Counted from the first letter of the stretch, positions 26,407 through 37,894 are shown. The stretch: 64,000 nt of DNA from Methanobacteriota archaeon (GCA_009758405.1 WSBC01000024.1:25463-89462); one strand, 5' to 3'. Numbers and translations: made by a program. The notes: generated by a model from the sequence alone, not told the origin.

Positions 26407-28278
26407 CTAACAGTTAATGTAAGAAAAATGATTAACAACATTTATTGTAAGGATATATTCTAAAATAACACTATTTTGATTATTTGCAGGATAAAATACA
26501 GAATAGAAATAAAATGTGGAATTATAAGCCATGTTTGGCATCATTGTTACATTTATAAGAACACCCCTGGAGCTTGTTAATAAAGCTAATGTTTGGGGAT
26601 TACCATAATGACCCGTTGGACCATCATAGTAAAATTCTAAATTCAGTTTACTATCAGACCCTGTAAAATATAAAGTAAAGTTAAGCATGCTTGTGATATT
26701 TTTTGATCTTAAATAGAGGGCATAAGTATCGAAGTTCATAGAACAGGCGGAATTTATTGCAAGTATTGCTGGATACCTGTAGATGTTTAAATAATTGTTA
26801 GTATAGTACCAATTTAATGCACCAGTACCTCCATCATTTGCAATTGTTCCATTTGTTTGTATTGCCCAAAATTTTCCATAATTTCGATCATATGTAACAG
26901 CCTCATTTGTTCCCTTTGAAAAAACTATATTTCCATACGGTGTAAATGTTCCAGTTGTAGTTCCTGCCGTTGTAGAAGATTTATACAATTTTGTGCCATT
27001 GTCTAATGGTAATAAATATAAATATTTACTATTATCAATAGTTATTCCAACAACATGTGAAATACCTGTGCTATCATATAAAACCCAACCACTGCTGGTT
27101 AAATAATATACATTTCCATTGTATGTAATTGCATAAAGGTTTTTATCATAAGATACAGCAGTAGAAACGATATTTATATTAGGATTATTATTAATTAGCC
27201 ACTTAGAATTTGCGGTATTTGATGTATCATATAGGTATACATTTCCACTCAAATCAGTAAAGTAGAATCCTTCATCATAGTTGGGATAACCTTTTGTATT
27301 TGAAGTGACAGAGGTCCAGGGTGCTGGATAATTTGTTAAAGGTAAGTTCCATTGGTGTGTTGCATTAAACCAAGTTTTATTATTTAAATTATAGCCAAAT
27401 ACATAACCGTAATATGTAAGAACTATAACATAGGAAGCAAGAGAATAATTAACAGCAGCTATGCTTGTTATTGGTCCCGCATAAGCAAAGTTTGAATATG
27501 GTGTTCCTAAAGATTTTGCAATTATACCACGATATCCTATAGTATATATGTTGGGGGAGGAGTTATCATGATAGAGTTTGCTACCCTGATACCAGTAATC
27601 CTGAACATAATTCTTTGAAGAGGAAGAGGGAGATGATGTATATCCCCAGTATACATTGCCAGAGACCTGGTATACGTTTAGATAATATGTTGTACCACCA
27701 GTCAGTGATATTGTTGGAATTGTAATATTATACCATAATTTGCCACTGAAAACATTCACTGTGGTGTTGGCGAGCACATCGGCCTTCCAGAGTGATGTCC
27801 CAATGCTAAATACAATACTTCCGCTATTACCTCCATTTCTAGGCATTTCCAGATAGAGAGTAACAAAGTTAACATTAACGGTTGAAGAACCCACAGTGAA
27901 GGCCTCAGCCTCAGGTAGAGAATATGTAGAAATTGATGATGAGTTAACATAGGAATATATAGAAATTATAAAGGTGGATGAAAAAACATTACCGTATGTA
28001 TCTGTCCAAAATACATTACCGTTATCATCACTATAAATACCTGAACTCCATACACTAGTTATATTTGTATAGGCTTGAGTTTTTGGAACATTTAAATTTG
28101 TAGACCAACGTAATGGGAAATTATATGAATTATCATATGTAATGCAAGGAGAAATATTTCCAACGGACGCTGGATAATTATAAGAAATAACAACATTTGA
28201 TTTAGAATCGGATGGAATTACAACTACCATAATGAGAACCAATACGATTACTGAAAAAATTTGTAAAATTTTGTTCAT
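26407..28278 (-). CDS. Large secreted protein with propeller-like repeats and a sedolisin-type surface module
   Basis: A 623-aa exported protein. A hydrophobic signal segment (about 4-22) is followed by the motif VVISYNYPASVGNISP, which closely matches the N-terminus of the gene just upstream. Residues about 105-245 are a beta module (beginning IYSYVNSSSIST) that also occurs twice in the sedolisin at 33.5-36.9 kb. Residues about 250-490 hold aromatic, Asn/Gly-rich units of the kind GNVYYLTSSGWVLYD, suggesting a beta-propeller. It is rich in Asn, Ser, Thr and Tyr. No membrane anchor is seen at the C-terminus. The gene follows its partner by 23 bp. A filament-tip or adhesive role is inference only. 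Confidence 0.7.
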   Translation of the reverse strand: MNKILQIFSVIVLVLIMVVVIPSDSKSNVVISYNYPASVGNISPCITYDNSYNFPLRWSTNLNVPKTQAYTNITSVWSSGIYSDDNGNVFWTDTYGNVFSSTFIISIYSYVNSSSISTYSLPEAEAFTVGSSTVNVNFVTLYLEMPRNGGNSGSIVFSIGTSLWKADVLANTTVNVFSGKLWYNITIPTISLTGGTTYYLNVYQVSGNVYWGYTSSPSSSSKNYVQDYWYQGSKLYHDNSSPNIYTIGYRGIIAKSLGTPYSNFAYAGPITSIAAVNYSLASYVIVLTYYGYVFGYNLNNKTWFNATHQWNLPLTNYPAPWTSVTSNTKGYPNYDEGFYFTDLSGNVYLYDTSNTANSKWLINNNPNINIVSTAVSYDKNLYAITYNGNVYYLTSSGWVLYDSTGISHVVGITIDNSKYLYLLPLDNGTKLYKSSTTAGTTTGTFTPYGNIVFSKGTNEAVTYDRNYGKFWAIQTNGTIANDGGTGALNWYYTNNYLNIYRYPAILAINSACSMNFDTYALYLRSKNITSMLNFTLYFTGSDSKLNLEFYYDGPTGHYGNPQTLALLTSSRGVLINVTMMPNMAYNSTFYFYSVFYPANNQNSVILEYILTINVVNHFSYINC

Positions 28279-28301
28279 AAAAAAATGGAATAGGAAGTTT
28301 G

Positions 28302-28883
28302 TTATGTTACGGTATAGTAAATGTAGATATATCCAGTACCTGTTGCACCAGTATTTAAAAAGCTCAAATATATGGTACTCCAGGATGTTCCAGCACTAAC
28401 CACTGGTGTATATGAAGATGATGATATTGAAATTCCATTCGTCCCAGCATTTACTAAAATACTACTACTACCAGAAGAAGAAGAAATGGTAGCAGTAGCT
28501 TCAGAAGTGCCTGCATACATTGTAATTCCTGTAGGAAGAGCAGCTTCTATATATACTGAGACTTGAGTACTTGTCTTTCCAGTCGTTCCATTTACAATCT
28601 GAAGAACATTCAACAACGCTTCCTGTCCCGCACCCGCTACAAAGTTAATAGTTATTGTTGTTCCGCTTGAAATATAGTATGGAGTAGTACTAGATAATTG
28701 AGCAGATATTAGTCCTAAACTATTTGCAGTTGTATATTCTGGTCCCGTGGTCAGATAAATCTGTGGAGTTACATTGCTAGTTGATGTTGGGTATGTGTAG
28801 CTAAGAACCACTGTAGCCACTACAAGCGTCGGTAACAAAAAGGCAAAGAGTGTCGACAAATATGCAATCTTCCTTATCTTCAT
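28302..28883 (-). CDS. Secreted Ser/Thr-rich beta protein, possible filament subunit
   Basis: A 193-aa protein. Signal peptide about 1-23 (KIRKIAYL..., possible cut after VVA). The mature N-terminus VVLSYTYPTSTSNVTP is followed by about 150 residues of Ser/Thr/Gly-rich beta strands with no cysteine and no C-terminal anchor. The Shine-Dalgarno AAAGGAGGT is a perfect match to the 16S 3' end, 7 nt from the ATG, which points to high expression. Size and shape recall TasA/AbpA-type donor-strand filament subunits of archaea (family knowledge), but I cannot confirm homology by eye. It lacks the class III signal of type IV pilins. Confidence 0.7.
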   Translation of the reverse strand: MKIRKIAYLSTLFAFLLPTLVVATVVLSYTYPTSTSNVTPQIYLTTGPEYTTANSLGLISAQLSSTTPYYISSGTTITINFVAGAGQEALLNVLQIVNGTTGKTSTQVSVYIEAALPTGITMYAGTSEATATISSSSGSSSILVNAGTNGISISSSSYTPVVSAGTSWSTIYLSFLNTGATGTGYIYIYYTVT

Positions 28884-29000
28884 TATTTTTACCTCCTTTA
28901 AATTTTAATATATTAAATTAATTCTAGTTATTAAATTTTATTATGAAAATTTTTCAAAAATTTAAAAAAGTTAATTAGGAATTAATAATAAAAGGAGACA

Positions 29001-30101
29001 ATGATTGTTGTTAGGTATGATGAGATAGGTTTAAAGGGCAAAAATAGAGTCTATTTTGAGAAAAGGCTAGAGGAAAATATAAAAAATCATCTTAAAAAAT
29101 ATGGGTACTGGAGCAAAATAGAAAGGCCTCATGGAAGGTTGATTGTTGAGACTGATGCCCCACATAGTTTATTTAGTAAGGTCTTTGGCATAAGATCCTA
29201 TTCACCTGCTGTTCAGGCAACACTTGATATTGATGATATTTACAAAGAAGTAAAAAATATTTTAAATAAATTTAATTTTGAGACATTCAGGATAACTGCA
29301 AAGAGGCTATGGAAGGGATATGATAAAACATCAATGGAAATCAATGAAAAGATTGGAAATCTTGTAATAAAAGACCTTGGTAAAAAGGTGGATCTTGAAA
29401 ATCCTGATATAAATATAGGTGTTGAAATACTTAATGATAGATCCTATATATTTTATGAGAGGTATCAGGGCCCGGGCGGAATTCCATACGGCATAGAGGG
29501 GAAGGTTTTAATGTTAATAAGCGGTGGTATAGATTCACCAGTTGCCTCATACCTGTTGATGAAAAGGGGGGCAGATTTAACATTCCTACATTTTAAATCA
29601 AATGATGAAATTTTAATTAAGGTAAAGAGGCTGATAGATATTCTAGAGTCCTATGCACCTAAAAAACTTGACCTAATTGTTGAGGATCATAATGAACTGT
29701 TGAAAAATATAGTTAATAAATTGGAGAAAATAAATGAAATAAGATGGACCTGTGTTTTCTGCAAATATTCAATGCTTAAAAGGGCTGAAGAAATTGCAAG
29801 GGAGATTGATGCGATGGCCATAGGCACTGGGGAATCTTTGGGTCAGGTGGCTTCTCAGACACTAAATAATATTGCTGCTGAGAACCTTGCAACAAGATTG
29901 CCAGTTCTCAGGCCCTTAATAGGTCTTGATAAAATTGAGATAGAGAACATTGCAAGGAACATAGGTACCTATGAAGAATCAATATCAGTAAAGGGATATG
30001 TATGTCCATTCCTTCCCCCTCATCCAATCACCAATGCAAGGATTGATAAATTTAATAATATAATCAAAAAAATTTATGGTGAAGAAGGAAAAGTGTTGTA
30101 A
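29001..30101 (+). CDS. thiI: tRNA 4-thiouridine sulfurtransferase ThiI
   Basis: It activates U8 of tRNA with ATP and inserts sulfur. The 366-aa protein has an N-terminal ferredoxin-like/THUMP region (1-165), the PP-loop SGGIDSP (174-180), and a C-terminal catalytic region without rhodanese. Cys251 and Cys254 (CVFC) and Cys335 fit the archaeal ThiI that use an Fe-S cluster and a conserved cysteine instead of rhodanese. GGAG precedes the ATG. It is followed after 1 bp by dph6. Confidence 0.93.
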   Translation: MIVVRYDEIGLKGKNRVYFEKRLEENIKNHLKKYGYWSKIERPHGRLIVETDAPHSLFSKVFGIRSYSPAVQATLDIDDIYKEVKNILNKFNFETFRITAKRLWKGYDKTSMEINEKIGNLVIKDLGKKVDLENPDINIGVEILNDRSYIFYERYQGPGGIPYGIEGKVLMLISGGIDSPVASYLLMKRGADLTFLHFKSNDEILIKVKRLIDILESYAPKKLDLIVEDHNELLKNIVNKLEKINEIRWTCVFCKYSMLKRAEEIAREIDAMAIGTGESLGQVASQTLNNIAAENLATRLPVLRPLIGLDKIEIENIARNIGTYEESISVKGYVCPFLPPHPITNARIDKFNNIIKKIYGEEGKVL

Positions 30102-30102
30102 T

Positions 30103-30762
30103 ATGGATGGAATTTCATTAATTAGTGGTGGCAAGGACAGTCTCTATGCAATGTACATAGCCATGCAACAGGGTATTAATATAAAAAAAATTATAAACAT
30201 AATACCTGAGAGATATTCCTTTATGTATCATTTTCCAAATACTGAAATTGTAAAATATATTGCCGAAGCACTCAATATGGAAATTTATCAGTTTAAGATC
30301 TCAGACAATATAGATGATCTTAAATTGATACTATCAAATTTTGATGAGATTATGGTTACCTCGGGTGCCATAGCATCGGAATATCAGAAAACAAGGATTG
30401 ACATGGTTTGTACAGAACTTGGCAAAATACACTATGCACCTCTTTGGAGAAAGGATCCTTTTAATCTATTAAATGAAATTATTGAATCAGGTTTCAAGGC
30501 AATATTTGTTAGTGTTTCTGCAGAAGGTCTTGGTGAGGAACTTTTAGGCAAGGAAATTAATATGGGGGTTTTAAATAAAATAAAAGAACTTAATAAAAAA
30601 TATGGGATACATCCATCTGGAGAGGGTGGGGAGTATGAGACACTTGTTCTTGATTCTCCAATTTTTTCTAAAAAATTAGGAATTATAGATTATGAAAAAA
30701 TTTGGGAAGGTAGCTATGGCATAATGAATATAAAGAAGGTGCAGTTAGAAGAAAAATTTTAA
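30103..30762 (+). CDS. dph6: Diphthine-ammonia ligase (ATP-pyrophosphatase)
   Basis: It catalyses the amidation that completes diphthamide on elongation factor 2. The 219-aa protein has PP-loop SGGKDSLYA (8-16) and the family's C-terminal SGEGGEYETLVLDSP. The ATG used lies 1 bp after the thiI stop and gives MDGISLISGGKDS; a further upstream start inside thiI would add nine poor residues. Confidence 0.9.
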   Translation: MDGISLISGGKDSLYAMYIAMQQGINIKKIINIIPERYSFMYHFPNTEIVKYIAEALNMEIYQFKISDNIDDLKLILSNFDEIMVTSGAIASEYQKTRIDMVCTELGKIHYAPLWRKDPFNLLNEIIESGFKAIFVSVSAEGLGEELLGKEINMGVLNKIKELNKKYGIHPSGEGGEYETLVLDSPIFSKKLGIIDYEKIWEGSYGIMNIKKVQLEEKF

Positions 30763-30776
30763 TGAATCTGCTAATC

Positions 30777-30787
30777 TTTTTATAAAA
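30777..30787 (+). promoter_or_regulatory. tRNA-Gly promoter TATA box
   Basis: TTTTTATAAAA centred 26 bp before the tRNA 5' end, just after the dph6 stop; a textbook archaeal TATA position. Confidence 0.65.
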
Positions 30788-30807
30788 GGAATCCATAAAA
30801 GGTATGG

Positions 30808-30879
30808 GCGGGTGTAGTGTAGCGGTTAGCACAGGGGCTTCCCAAGCCTCTAACCCGGGTTCAAATCCCGGCACCCGCA
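30808..30879 (+). tRNA. tRNA-Gly (anticodon CCC)
   Basis: Acceptor GCGGGTG/CACCCGC with A73, anticodon stem GGGGC/GCCTC (one G-U pair) around loop TTCCCAA, and T loop GTTCAAATC. The anticodon CCC reads GGG. No intron; the CCA is not encoded. Confidence 0.95.
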
Positions 30880-31036
30880 TTATAACATTTTGAGAAATGC
30901 ACCGAATTAATTCAATATAAAATAATCCTAGTAATTTGTGAAAACATGATACACTCTATATGGAATTTAATTAACACAAAAGACAATTTCCATAAAGGAT
31001 GGTTAAAATTTAATAATTAAAAATAAATTAACATTT

Positions 31037-31734
31037 ATGATACTTGGTTTTTATGGTCCTTCAAATTCTGGAAAGACGGAGACAATAACAAAGATTGTGA
31101 AACATTTTTCTGATGGTGGTTTTAAAATTGCAACTGTTAAGCATATACCATCTGAATTTTCAATAGATCAGGAGGGAAAGGATACATGGAGAATGGGTAT
31201 GGCAGGATCTAACCTTGTTATTGCTGCATCAAATACAGAGACATCATTCATTATAAAAAATGTTTTAGATTTAAGAAAAATAATTCAGATCATAAATTCA
31301 ATAGATGAATTTGACCTAATTTTAATTGAAGGATATAAATCCATACAATGGATAAAAAAGATAAAATTTGGCAATGGTGAAAGTATGGAAAATACAGTAT
31401 TCGAATACAAAAATAACATTGATGAACTAATAAATTACATTCAAAAGGAGATTGAAATTGATAAAATCATGAAAAAATTGCCAAACTTCAACTGTGGTGA
31501 ATGTGGTTTCAAAACATGCAGAGAATTGGCAGAAAAAATTTTAATCAATGAAAAAAGGCTTGAAGATTGTAGGTACTATAATCCAGAGGTTTTAATGAGC
31601 ATTGAAGTGAACAATAGGGAAATTTACCTTTCACCATTTGTTCAAAATATTGTTAAAAATACAATTACAGGAATGCTCTCTTCCTTAAAAGGCGTAGGTA
31701 AGATAAACTCTCTAGAAATAAAGATGAAATTCTA

Positions 31735-31735
<1 letters not shown>
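31037..31735 (+). CDS. mobB: MobB-like GTPase with C-terminal Fe-S domain
   Basis: MobB supports attachment of guanine nucleotide to molybdopterin. The 232-aa protein has P-loop GPSNSGKTE (7-15), VKHIPSEF, and DLILIEGYKS, as in MobB. A C-terminal Cys153-x2-Cys156-x4-Cys161-x16-Cys178 pattern (NCGECGFKTC) is a 4Fe-4S domain of the type found in redox maturation proteins. WtpABC at 55-58 kb would supply the metal. The stop codon touches the outer arm of the 16S processing stem. TATA-like sequence about 27 bp upstream suggests a leaderless start. Confidence 0.85.
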
Positions 31736-33306
<1,571 letters not shown>

Positions 33307-33500
33307 CAGATCTGAAATTAATTTTATTCAGATCCCCATCATTATGCGCAAATATGGAACTGGACCCTTCATTGTATGGATGCTTCATCCATAATCCAGG
33401 ACCACACCTTTATCTATTTGCGCCTTGGTATTCAATTGTAATAATGTCCCCATATTTATTTGTTTCGATCCTTTTTAAAAATATATAAAAATAAAAAAAT
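33307..33500 (-). promoter_or_regulatory. 16S leader and probable promoter
   Basis: No gene is seen here. On the minus strand CGAAA (33463-33467, BRE-like) followed by AAATAAATA (33453-33461) could be the rRNA promoter, giving a leader of about 125 nt before the processing stem. A second AT-rich candidate (TTTATATATTTTTAAA) lies 25 bp further upstream. Confidence 0.35.
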
Positions 33501-36500
33501 TTAAAAAATATTTCTTGTTGCAGGCGTTGCTAAAACGAGTGATAGATTAAATAATCCAGGCACATTCTTTGCATCATTTTTAATATTTAGAGGCAGTACT
33601 ATTTTGGGAACATTGTAGTTTTGGTCATGTCCGGTTATAGATGTAGTAGGTTTATAACCGATAGTATATATGTTGGGGTAGGAGTTATCATTATAGAGTG
33701 TTCCACCGGAGTACCAGTAATCCTGGACATAATTCTTTGAAGAGGAAGAAGGAGATGATGTATATCCCCACTGTACACTGCCAGATGCCTGGTATACGTT
33801 TAGATAGTATGTTTTACCACCAGTCAATGATATTGTTGAAATAGTTGTATTATACCATAATTTGCTGCTTGAAACACTCACTGTTGTGTTGGCTAGAACA
33901 TCAGCCTTCCAGAGAGATGTTCCAATGCTGAACTTAATGCTTCCACTTCCAGATAGATAGAGAGTAACAAAGTTAACATTAACGGTTGAAGAACCCACAG
34001 TGAAGGCCTCAGCCTCAGGTAGAGAATATGTAGAGATTGATGATGAGTTAACATAGGAATAGACCTTAACAGTTGTTGTTGAAGAGGATGCGGTGAATGT
34101 TATGGCCTGGTTAACATTAGCTCCATTGACAGTTATGGTACCAGAGGAGGGGCTTGCTGTATACCCACTAACAGAACCGACGGTGAATGAATATGAACCG
34201 TTAGCTATGCCAGTATAGCTTATTGTTGTTGAGGTTGATGATTTTGCATTCCCGTTGAATGTAACAGACCATGAGGTGCCTGAGGGCAATCCACTTTCAG
34301 TGAATGTTACTGTATATGTTGTGGGTGTACTTGAGGTACCCTTATACCCAATAGTATATATGTTGGGGTAGGAGTTATCATTATAGAGTGTTCCACCGGA
34401 GTACCAGTAATCCTGGACATAATTCTTTGAAGAGGAAGAGGGAGATGATGTATATCCCCACTGTACACTGCCAGATGCCTGGTATACGTTTAGATAGTAT
34501 GTTTTACCACCAGTCAATGATATTGTTGAAATAGTTGTATTATACCATAATTTGCTGCTTGAAACACTCACTGTTGTGTTGGCTAGAACATCAGCCTTCC
34601 AGAGAGATGTTCCAATGCTGAACTTAATGCTTCCACTTCCAGATAGATAGAGAGTAACAAAGTTAACATTAACGGTTGAAGAACCCACAGTGAAGGCCTC
34701 AGCCTCAGGTAGAGAATATGTAGAGATTGATGATGAGTTAACATAGGAATAGACCTTAACAGTTGTTGTTGAAGAGGATGCGGTGAATGTTATGGCCTGG
34801 TTAACATTAGCTCCATTGACAGTTATGGTACCAGAGGAGGGGCTTGCTGTATACCCACTAACAGAACCGACGGTGAATGAATATGAACCGTTAGCTATGC
34901 CAGTATAGCTTATTGTTGTGGTGGTCGATGATTTTGTATTCCCGTTGAATGTAACAGACCATGAGGTACCTGAGGGCAATCCACTTTCAGTGAATGTTAC
35001 TGTATATGTTGTGGGTGTACTTGAGGTACCCTTTACAATCTGTGTGAAGTTCCATGCATAGAATGTTCCCCATCCGGTTGGGAAATCCCATCCAACCTTT
35101 GCAGGATTGTGATATCCTGGAGGATTTTGTGTAACATCAAAGAATGGCTTTAAAGAGTATGTTGTCTCATTTGCACCTATTTTATAAAGTAAGGGATCTA
35201 TAAAACCAAACTTCTGATTTAAGTAGGCAGACATACTTGCAACAATTCCAGCAACAACAGGTGATGCGACAGATGTACCTCCAACACTATTCCAGGCACC
35301 ATTTACATAAATGAGAGTATTGTTTGCTATTGCCGCTATATCTGCAACATTCCTTCCTGATGTTGATCCTCCATTATTTATTACTGCAGGTATATTCTGC
35401 CAGGATGGAGTTGGATAGGCGGAGCTTACACCACTTGTTGTTCCCCAATAATCACCATTGCTATTAGGGGAACTTATAGTATCATACCATACCACCTGCT
35501 TCTTGATTACATTTGTTAATGGAGTTCCTGCACCATTGTAATAACCTGCATTACCATTCAGTGTAAGTGTTGTTCCGCCCACTGCAACAAAACCAAATGT
35601 ATTTTGAGCATCATTTGCGGGATTACTTTGTGTTGTGGTATCGCCATCATCACCGCTCGATGCGAATACTGAAGTTCCTGTTGCCTCCATCTGTTTTACA
35701 TAGTTATCTGTTGTTGCTGAAGTGGTGCTATCTCCATCTCCCCAAGAGTTTGAAACGGCAATAAGGTTTGAAAGACCTGCAGCTATTGCATACTCGGGAT
35801 CTGGGAAGTTTGTTTCACTAGGACCTCCTCCACTGCCACCAGGTCCATAAACACATACAAGGCTTGCCCCTGGTGCAAGTGTCCCTACCATCTCTAGATC
35901 AAGTGTATTCTCAACATTAACACCATTTGCGTCATTTGATGCACTTGACCCAGGTGCCACTGTTCCAGATGTACCCTTTCCAGTTACACTGATTGTTCCT
36001 ACTATCTGTTGCTCCCATGCGGGTAGAACGTTTTTAAAATATGTTTGTATATCTGTGGGGTTATATGGTGCTACTTGGTTACCTGATGAATCAGTCCCTT
36101 CCCAAAGTATTGTTGCAATTGTATAGCCAGTTGTGAAATAATGTGTGGATGATGAAGCCGCAGAGGCTGAGCCATTATAAAGCTGTACTACTTGATAAGC
36201 CTTCTGCAGATCCGCACCACTGATCAACTGTACACCATTTGAGTTAATGAAATTACTTCCAAAATTATTCTGTAATTTAACATTTATATGGTATTTATAC
36301 GCATTGGTGAGACCACTAATTCCCTTTATGTACTGTGCTATATTATATGGAAGCTGCACAGGAGTGAGAGGTGCAAAATAAACATCCTTAAAATGTGGAT
36401 TATTCGATTTAAAAAGACCAAACTTTGTGTGAAAGATCTGCTCTGCCTTCCATATTGGGACATTGTTTAGGAATATTGCTAGATGGTATGGTCCCGCTGA

Positions 36501-36857
36501 AACATCTACACCCTGGGACTTGAAGTAATTATAAACAACATTGAACTCATAATCACCAGGAGAATACATTTGAACGAACTGATCCTTTGTCAAGAATTTA
36601 TGGAACATTGGTGAATTTATATCCTCCACCTGTGCGAGATAACTGTCCAATTGCTGTTCATTCCTAATTTTAAGGGCTATTGAAATATCTATCTTTACAT
36701 TTTGATCAGGAACTCCTATCTGCTGGCCTGCAAGTAGTCTTGTATCAAAGCCTGTGTTTATACTAACCAAATTATTTCCATGGGCCATCGATGCAAAGGA
36801 GGATGCCAAAAAGATACCTACGAAAATCACTACAAGCAATTTGACATAATGCCTCAT
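33501..36857 (-). CDS. Sedolisin (S53) acid peptidase with duplicated surface modules
   Basis: A secreted serine-carboxyl peptidase active at low pH, with a pro-region. The 1118-aa protein starts at an ATG with AGGAGG 9 nt upstream; an in-frame TTG further up is rejected. Signal peptide about 5-26; pro-kumamolisin domain about 30-195. Catalytic residues by alignment of motifs: Glu316 and Asp320 (ENTLDLE), Asp403 (SSGDDG) and Ser529 (GGTSVASP); a calcium-site-like GWDFPTGWG follows near 610. The C-terminal part is two near-identical 230-aa units, each a domain beginning TPTTYTVTFTESGLPSGTSW plus a module beginning KVYSYVNSSSIST. Probable role: extracellular protein digestion. No membrane anchor is evident. 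Confidence 0.92.
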   Translation of the reverse strand: MRHYVKLLVVIFVGIFLASSFASMAHGNNLVSINTGFDTRLLAGQQIGVPDQNVKIDISIALKIRNEQQLDSYLAQVEDINSPMFHKFLTKDQFVQMYSPGDYEFNVVYNYFKSQGVDVSAGPYHLAIFLNNVPIWKAEQIFHTKFGLFKSNNPHFKDVYFAPLTPVQLPYNIAQYIKGISGLTNAYKYHINVKLQNNFGSNFINSNGVQLISGADLQKAYQVVQLYNGSASAASSSTHYFTTGYTIATILWEGTDSSGNQVAPYNPTDIQTYFKNVLPAWEQQIVGTISVTGKGTSGTVAPGSSASNDANGVNVENTLDLEMVGTLAPGASLVCVYGPGGSGGGPSETNFPDPEYAIAAGLSNLIAVSNSWGDGDSTTSATTDNYVKQMEATGTSVFASSGDDGDTTTQSNPANDAQNTFGFVAVGGTTLTLNGNAGYYNGAGTPLTNVIKKQVVWYDTISSPNSNGDYWGTTSGVSSAYPTPSWQNIPAVINNGGSTSGRNVADIAAIANNTLIYVNGAWNSVGGTSVASPVVAGIVASMSAYLNQKFGFIDPLLYKIGANETTYSLKPFFDVTQNPPGYHNPAKVGWDFPTGWGTFYAWNFTQIVKGTSSTPTTYTVTFTESGLPSGTSWSVTFNGNTKSSTTTTISYTGIANGSYSFTVGSVSGYTASPSSGTITVNGANVNQAITFTASSSTTTVKVYSYVNSSSISTYSLPEAEAFTVGSSTVNVNFVTLYLSGSGSIKFSIGTSLWKADVLANTTVSVSSSKLWYNTTISTISLTGGKTYYLNVYQASGSVQWGYTSSPSSSSKNYVQDYWYSGGTLYNDNSYPNIYTIGYKGTSSTPTTYTVTFTESGLPSGTSWSVTFNGNAKSSTSTTISYTGIANGSYSFTVGSVSGYTASPSSGTITVNGANVNQAITFTASSSTTTVKVYSYVNSSSISTYSLPEAEAFTVGSSTVNVNFVTLYLSGSGSIKFSIGTSLWKADVLANTTVSVSSSKLWYNTTISTISLTGGKTYYLNVYQASGSVQWGYTSSPSSSSKNYVQDYWYSGGTLYNDNSYPNIYTIGYKPTTSITGHDQNYNVPKIVLPLNIKNDAKNVPGLFNLSLVLATPATRNIF
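33651..35030 (-). repeat. 690-bp tandem duplication inside the sedolisin gene
   Basis: Two copies, 33651-34340 and 34341-35030, with a period of exactly 690 bp (230 codons). I find only a handful of differences between copies, for example near 34226-34257 versus 34916-34947. A third, more diverged copy of the KVYSYVNSS half lies at about 27530-27955 in another secreted-protein gene. The near identity means recent duplication or ongoing conversion. Confidence 0.9.
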
Positions 36858-37022
36858 GATTACATGCCTCCTGATAGCCTTTATCAAAAAATATTATTTA
36901 AATATTTCGTCATATATTTGTATGATATTATTAAGAATATTAAATATATCTAATTGCATCTAGATGCAATTTTTAAAAATATTAAAAACTAAAATTATAA
37001 ATACTATCAATTATTTATTTAA

Positions 37023-37418
37023 ATGATGAAGGCTCATAGTGGGCATATAATATTCGATGGCAAATTCTCCTGGAAATCTCTTGAAAAAATTTATCCAGAT
37101 CTTTTTAAACTCTTTGTGAAAGAGGCAAGGCTTTTACCTGGTGACATGAACATACCTGATATTGTTCTATATGAGAATATGAACGATATAAAGAAGGGGA
37201 GGAAGCCTGAAGGCTATAATAGGGAGGGAAAGTTGAGGTTTTATTTTGTTGAGAATGAAAATAAGGAAATGGTTATAGTGAGGGATAAGGCAGTGCCTTG
37301 TGAAGAGACAAGGGAGGTAACCGAAAAGATTAGTAAATTTTTGAGTGAGAAGAAGATTAAACACAGGGTAGAGTTTGATAAATTATATATGATTGAATTG
37401 AGGAGGAAAAGGAGATGA
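37023..37418 (+). CDS. Conserved-looking protein of unknown function
   Basis: A 131-aa soluble, basic protein (mixed alpha/beta, ending ELRRKRR) that I do not recognise. A TATA-like ATTATAAATAC is centred about 25 bp before the ATG, so a leaderless start is likely. It overlaps the CBS-domain gene by 4 bp (ATGA). Confidence 0.65.
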   Translation: MMKAHSGHIIFDGKFSWKSLEKIYPDLFKLFVKEARLLPGDMNIPDIVLYENMNDIKKGRKPEGYNREGKLRFYFVENENKEMVIVRDKAVPCEETREVTEKISKFLSEKKIKHRVEFDKLYMIELRRKRR

Positions 37419-37894
37419 AGGTAGGAGAGGTAATGACAAAAAACGTGATAACATTTACTCCAGACATGACAGTAAAGGAGGCTATGGAAATACTTGTGAA
37501 GAATAATATTGGCGGTGCACCAGTTACAGTGAATGGAAAACTTGTGGGTATAGTTACACAGAGGGACTTGCTAAGTTATCTTGATATGGCTTATAAAAGA
37601 CAGGGTTGGATCTTTATACCTACACCATTTGATATTATAGAGGTTCCCAGGTTAACGGCACTTCCATATGAAAAATTTACAGAGATTTATGAAAAGTTTG
37701 GCCAGGAAAAGCTTGAGAACGTTATGCAAAAAAAGGTATATTTTGTTGAACCTGATGATGACATAGAAGATGCTATACAGTTATTAGGAAAGGCTAAGGT
37801 AAACAGATTGCCGGTGGTGGATAAGGATAAAAATGTTGTAGGTATTATTACAAGGGGAGATATATTAAGGGCATTGGCAGGGTACAAAAAATAG
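37415..37894 (+). CDS. Two-CBS-domain protein
   Basis: A 159-aa protein made of a pair of CBS domains (about 1-65 and 95-159), each with the VGIVTQRDLL or VGIITRGDILRAL end motif. CBS pairs bind adenosine nucleotides or SAM and act as sensors. There is no fused enzyme or DNA-binding domain, so the partner is unknown; it may act with the upstream overlapping gene. Confidence 0.88.
   Translation: MKVGEVMTKNVITFTPDMTVKEAMEILVKNNIGGAPVTVNGKLVGIVTQRDLLSYLDMAYKRQGWIFIPTPFDIIEVPRLTALPYEKFTEIYEKFGQEKLENVMQKKVYFVEPDDDIEDAIQLLGKAKVNRLPVVDKDKNVVGIITRGDILRALAGYKK

Noticed and set aside
28302-28883. Type IV pilin or archaellin
   Set aside because: No basic-Gly class III signal site before a hydrophobic helix; the signal looks like a normal secretory one.
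33651-35030. CRISPR-like or mobile repeat
   Set aside because: The repeat unit is 690 bp, in frame and inside a coding domain; there are no short spaced repeats anywhere in the window.
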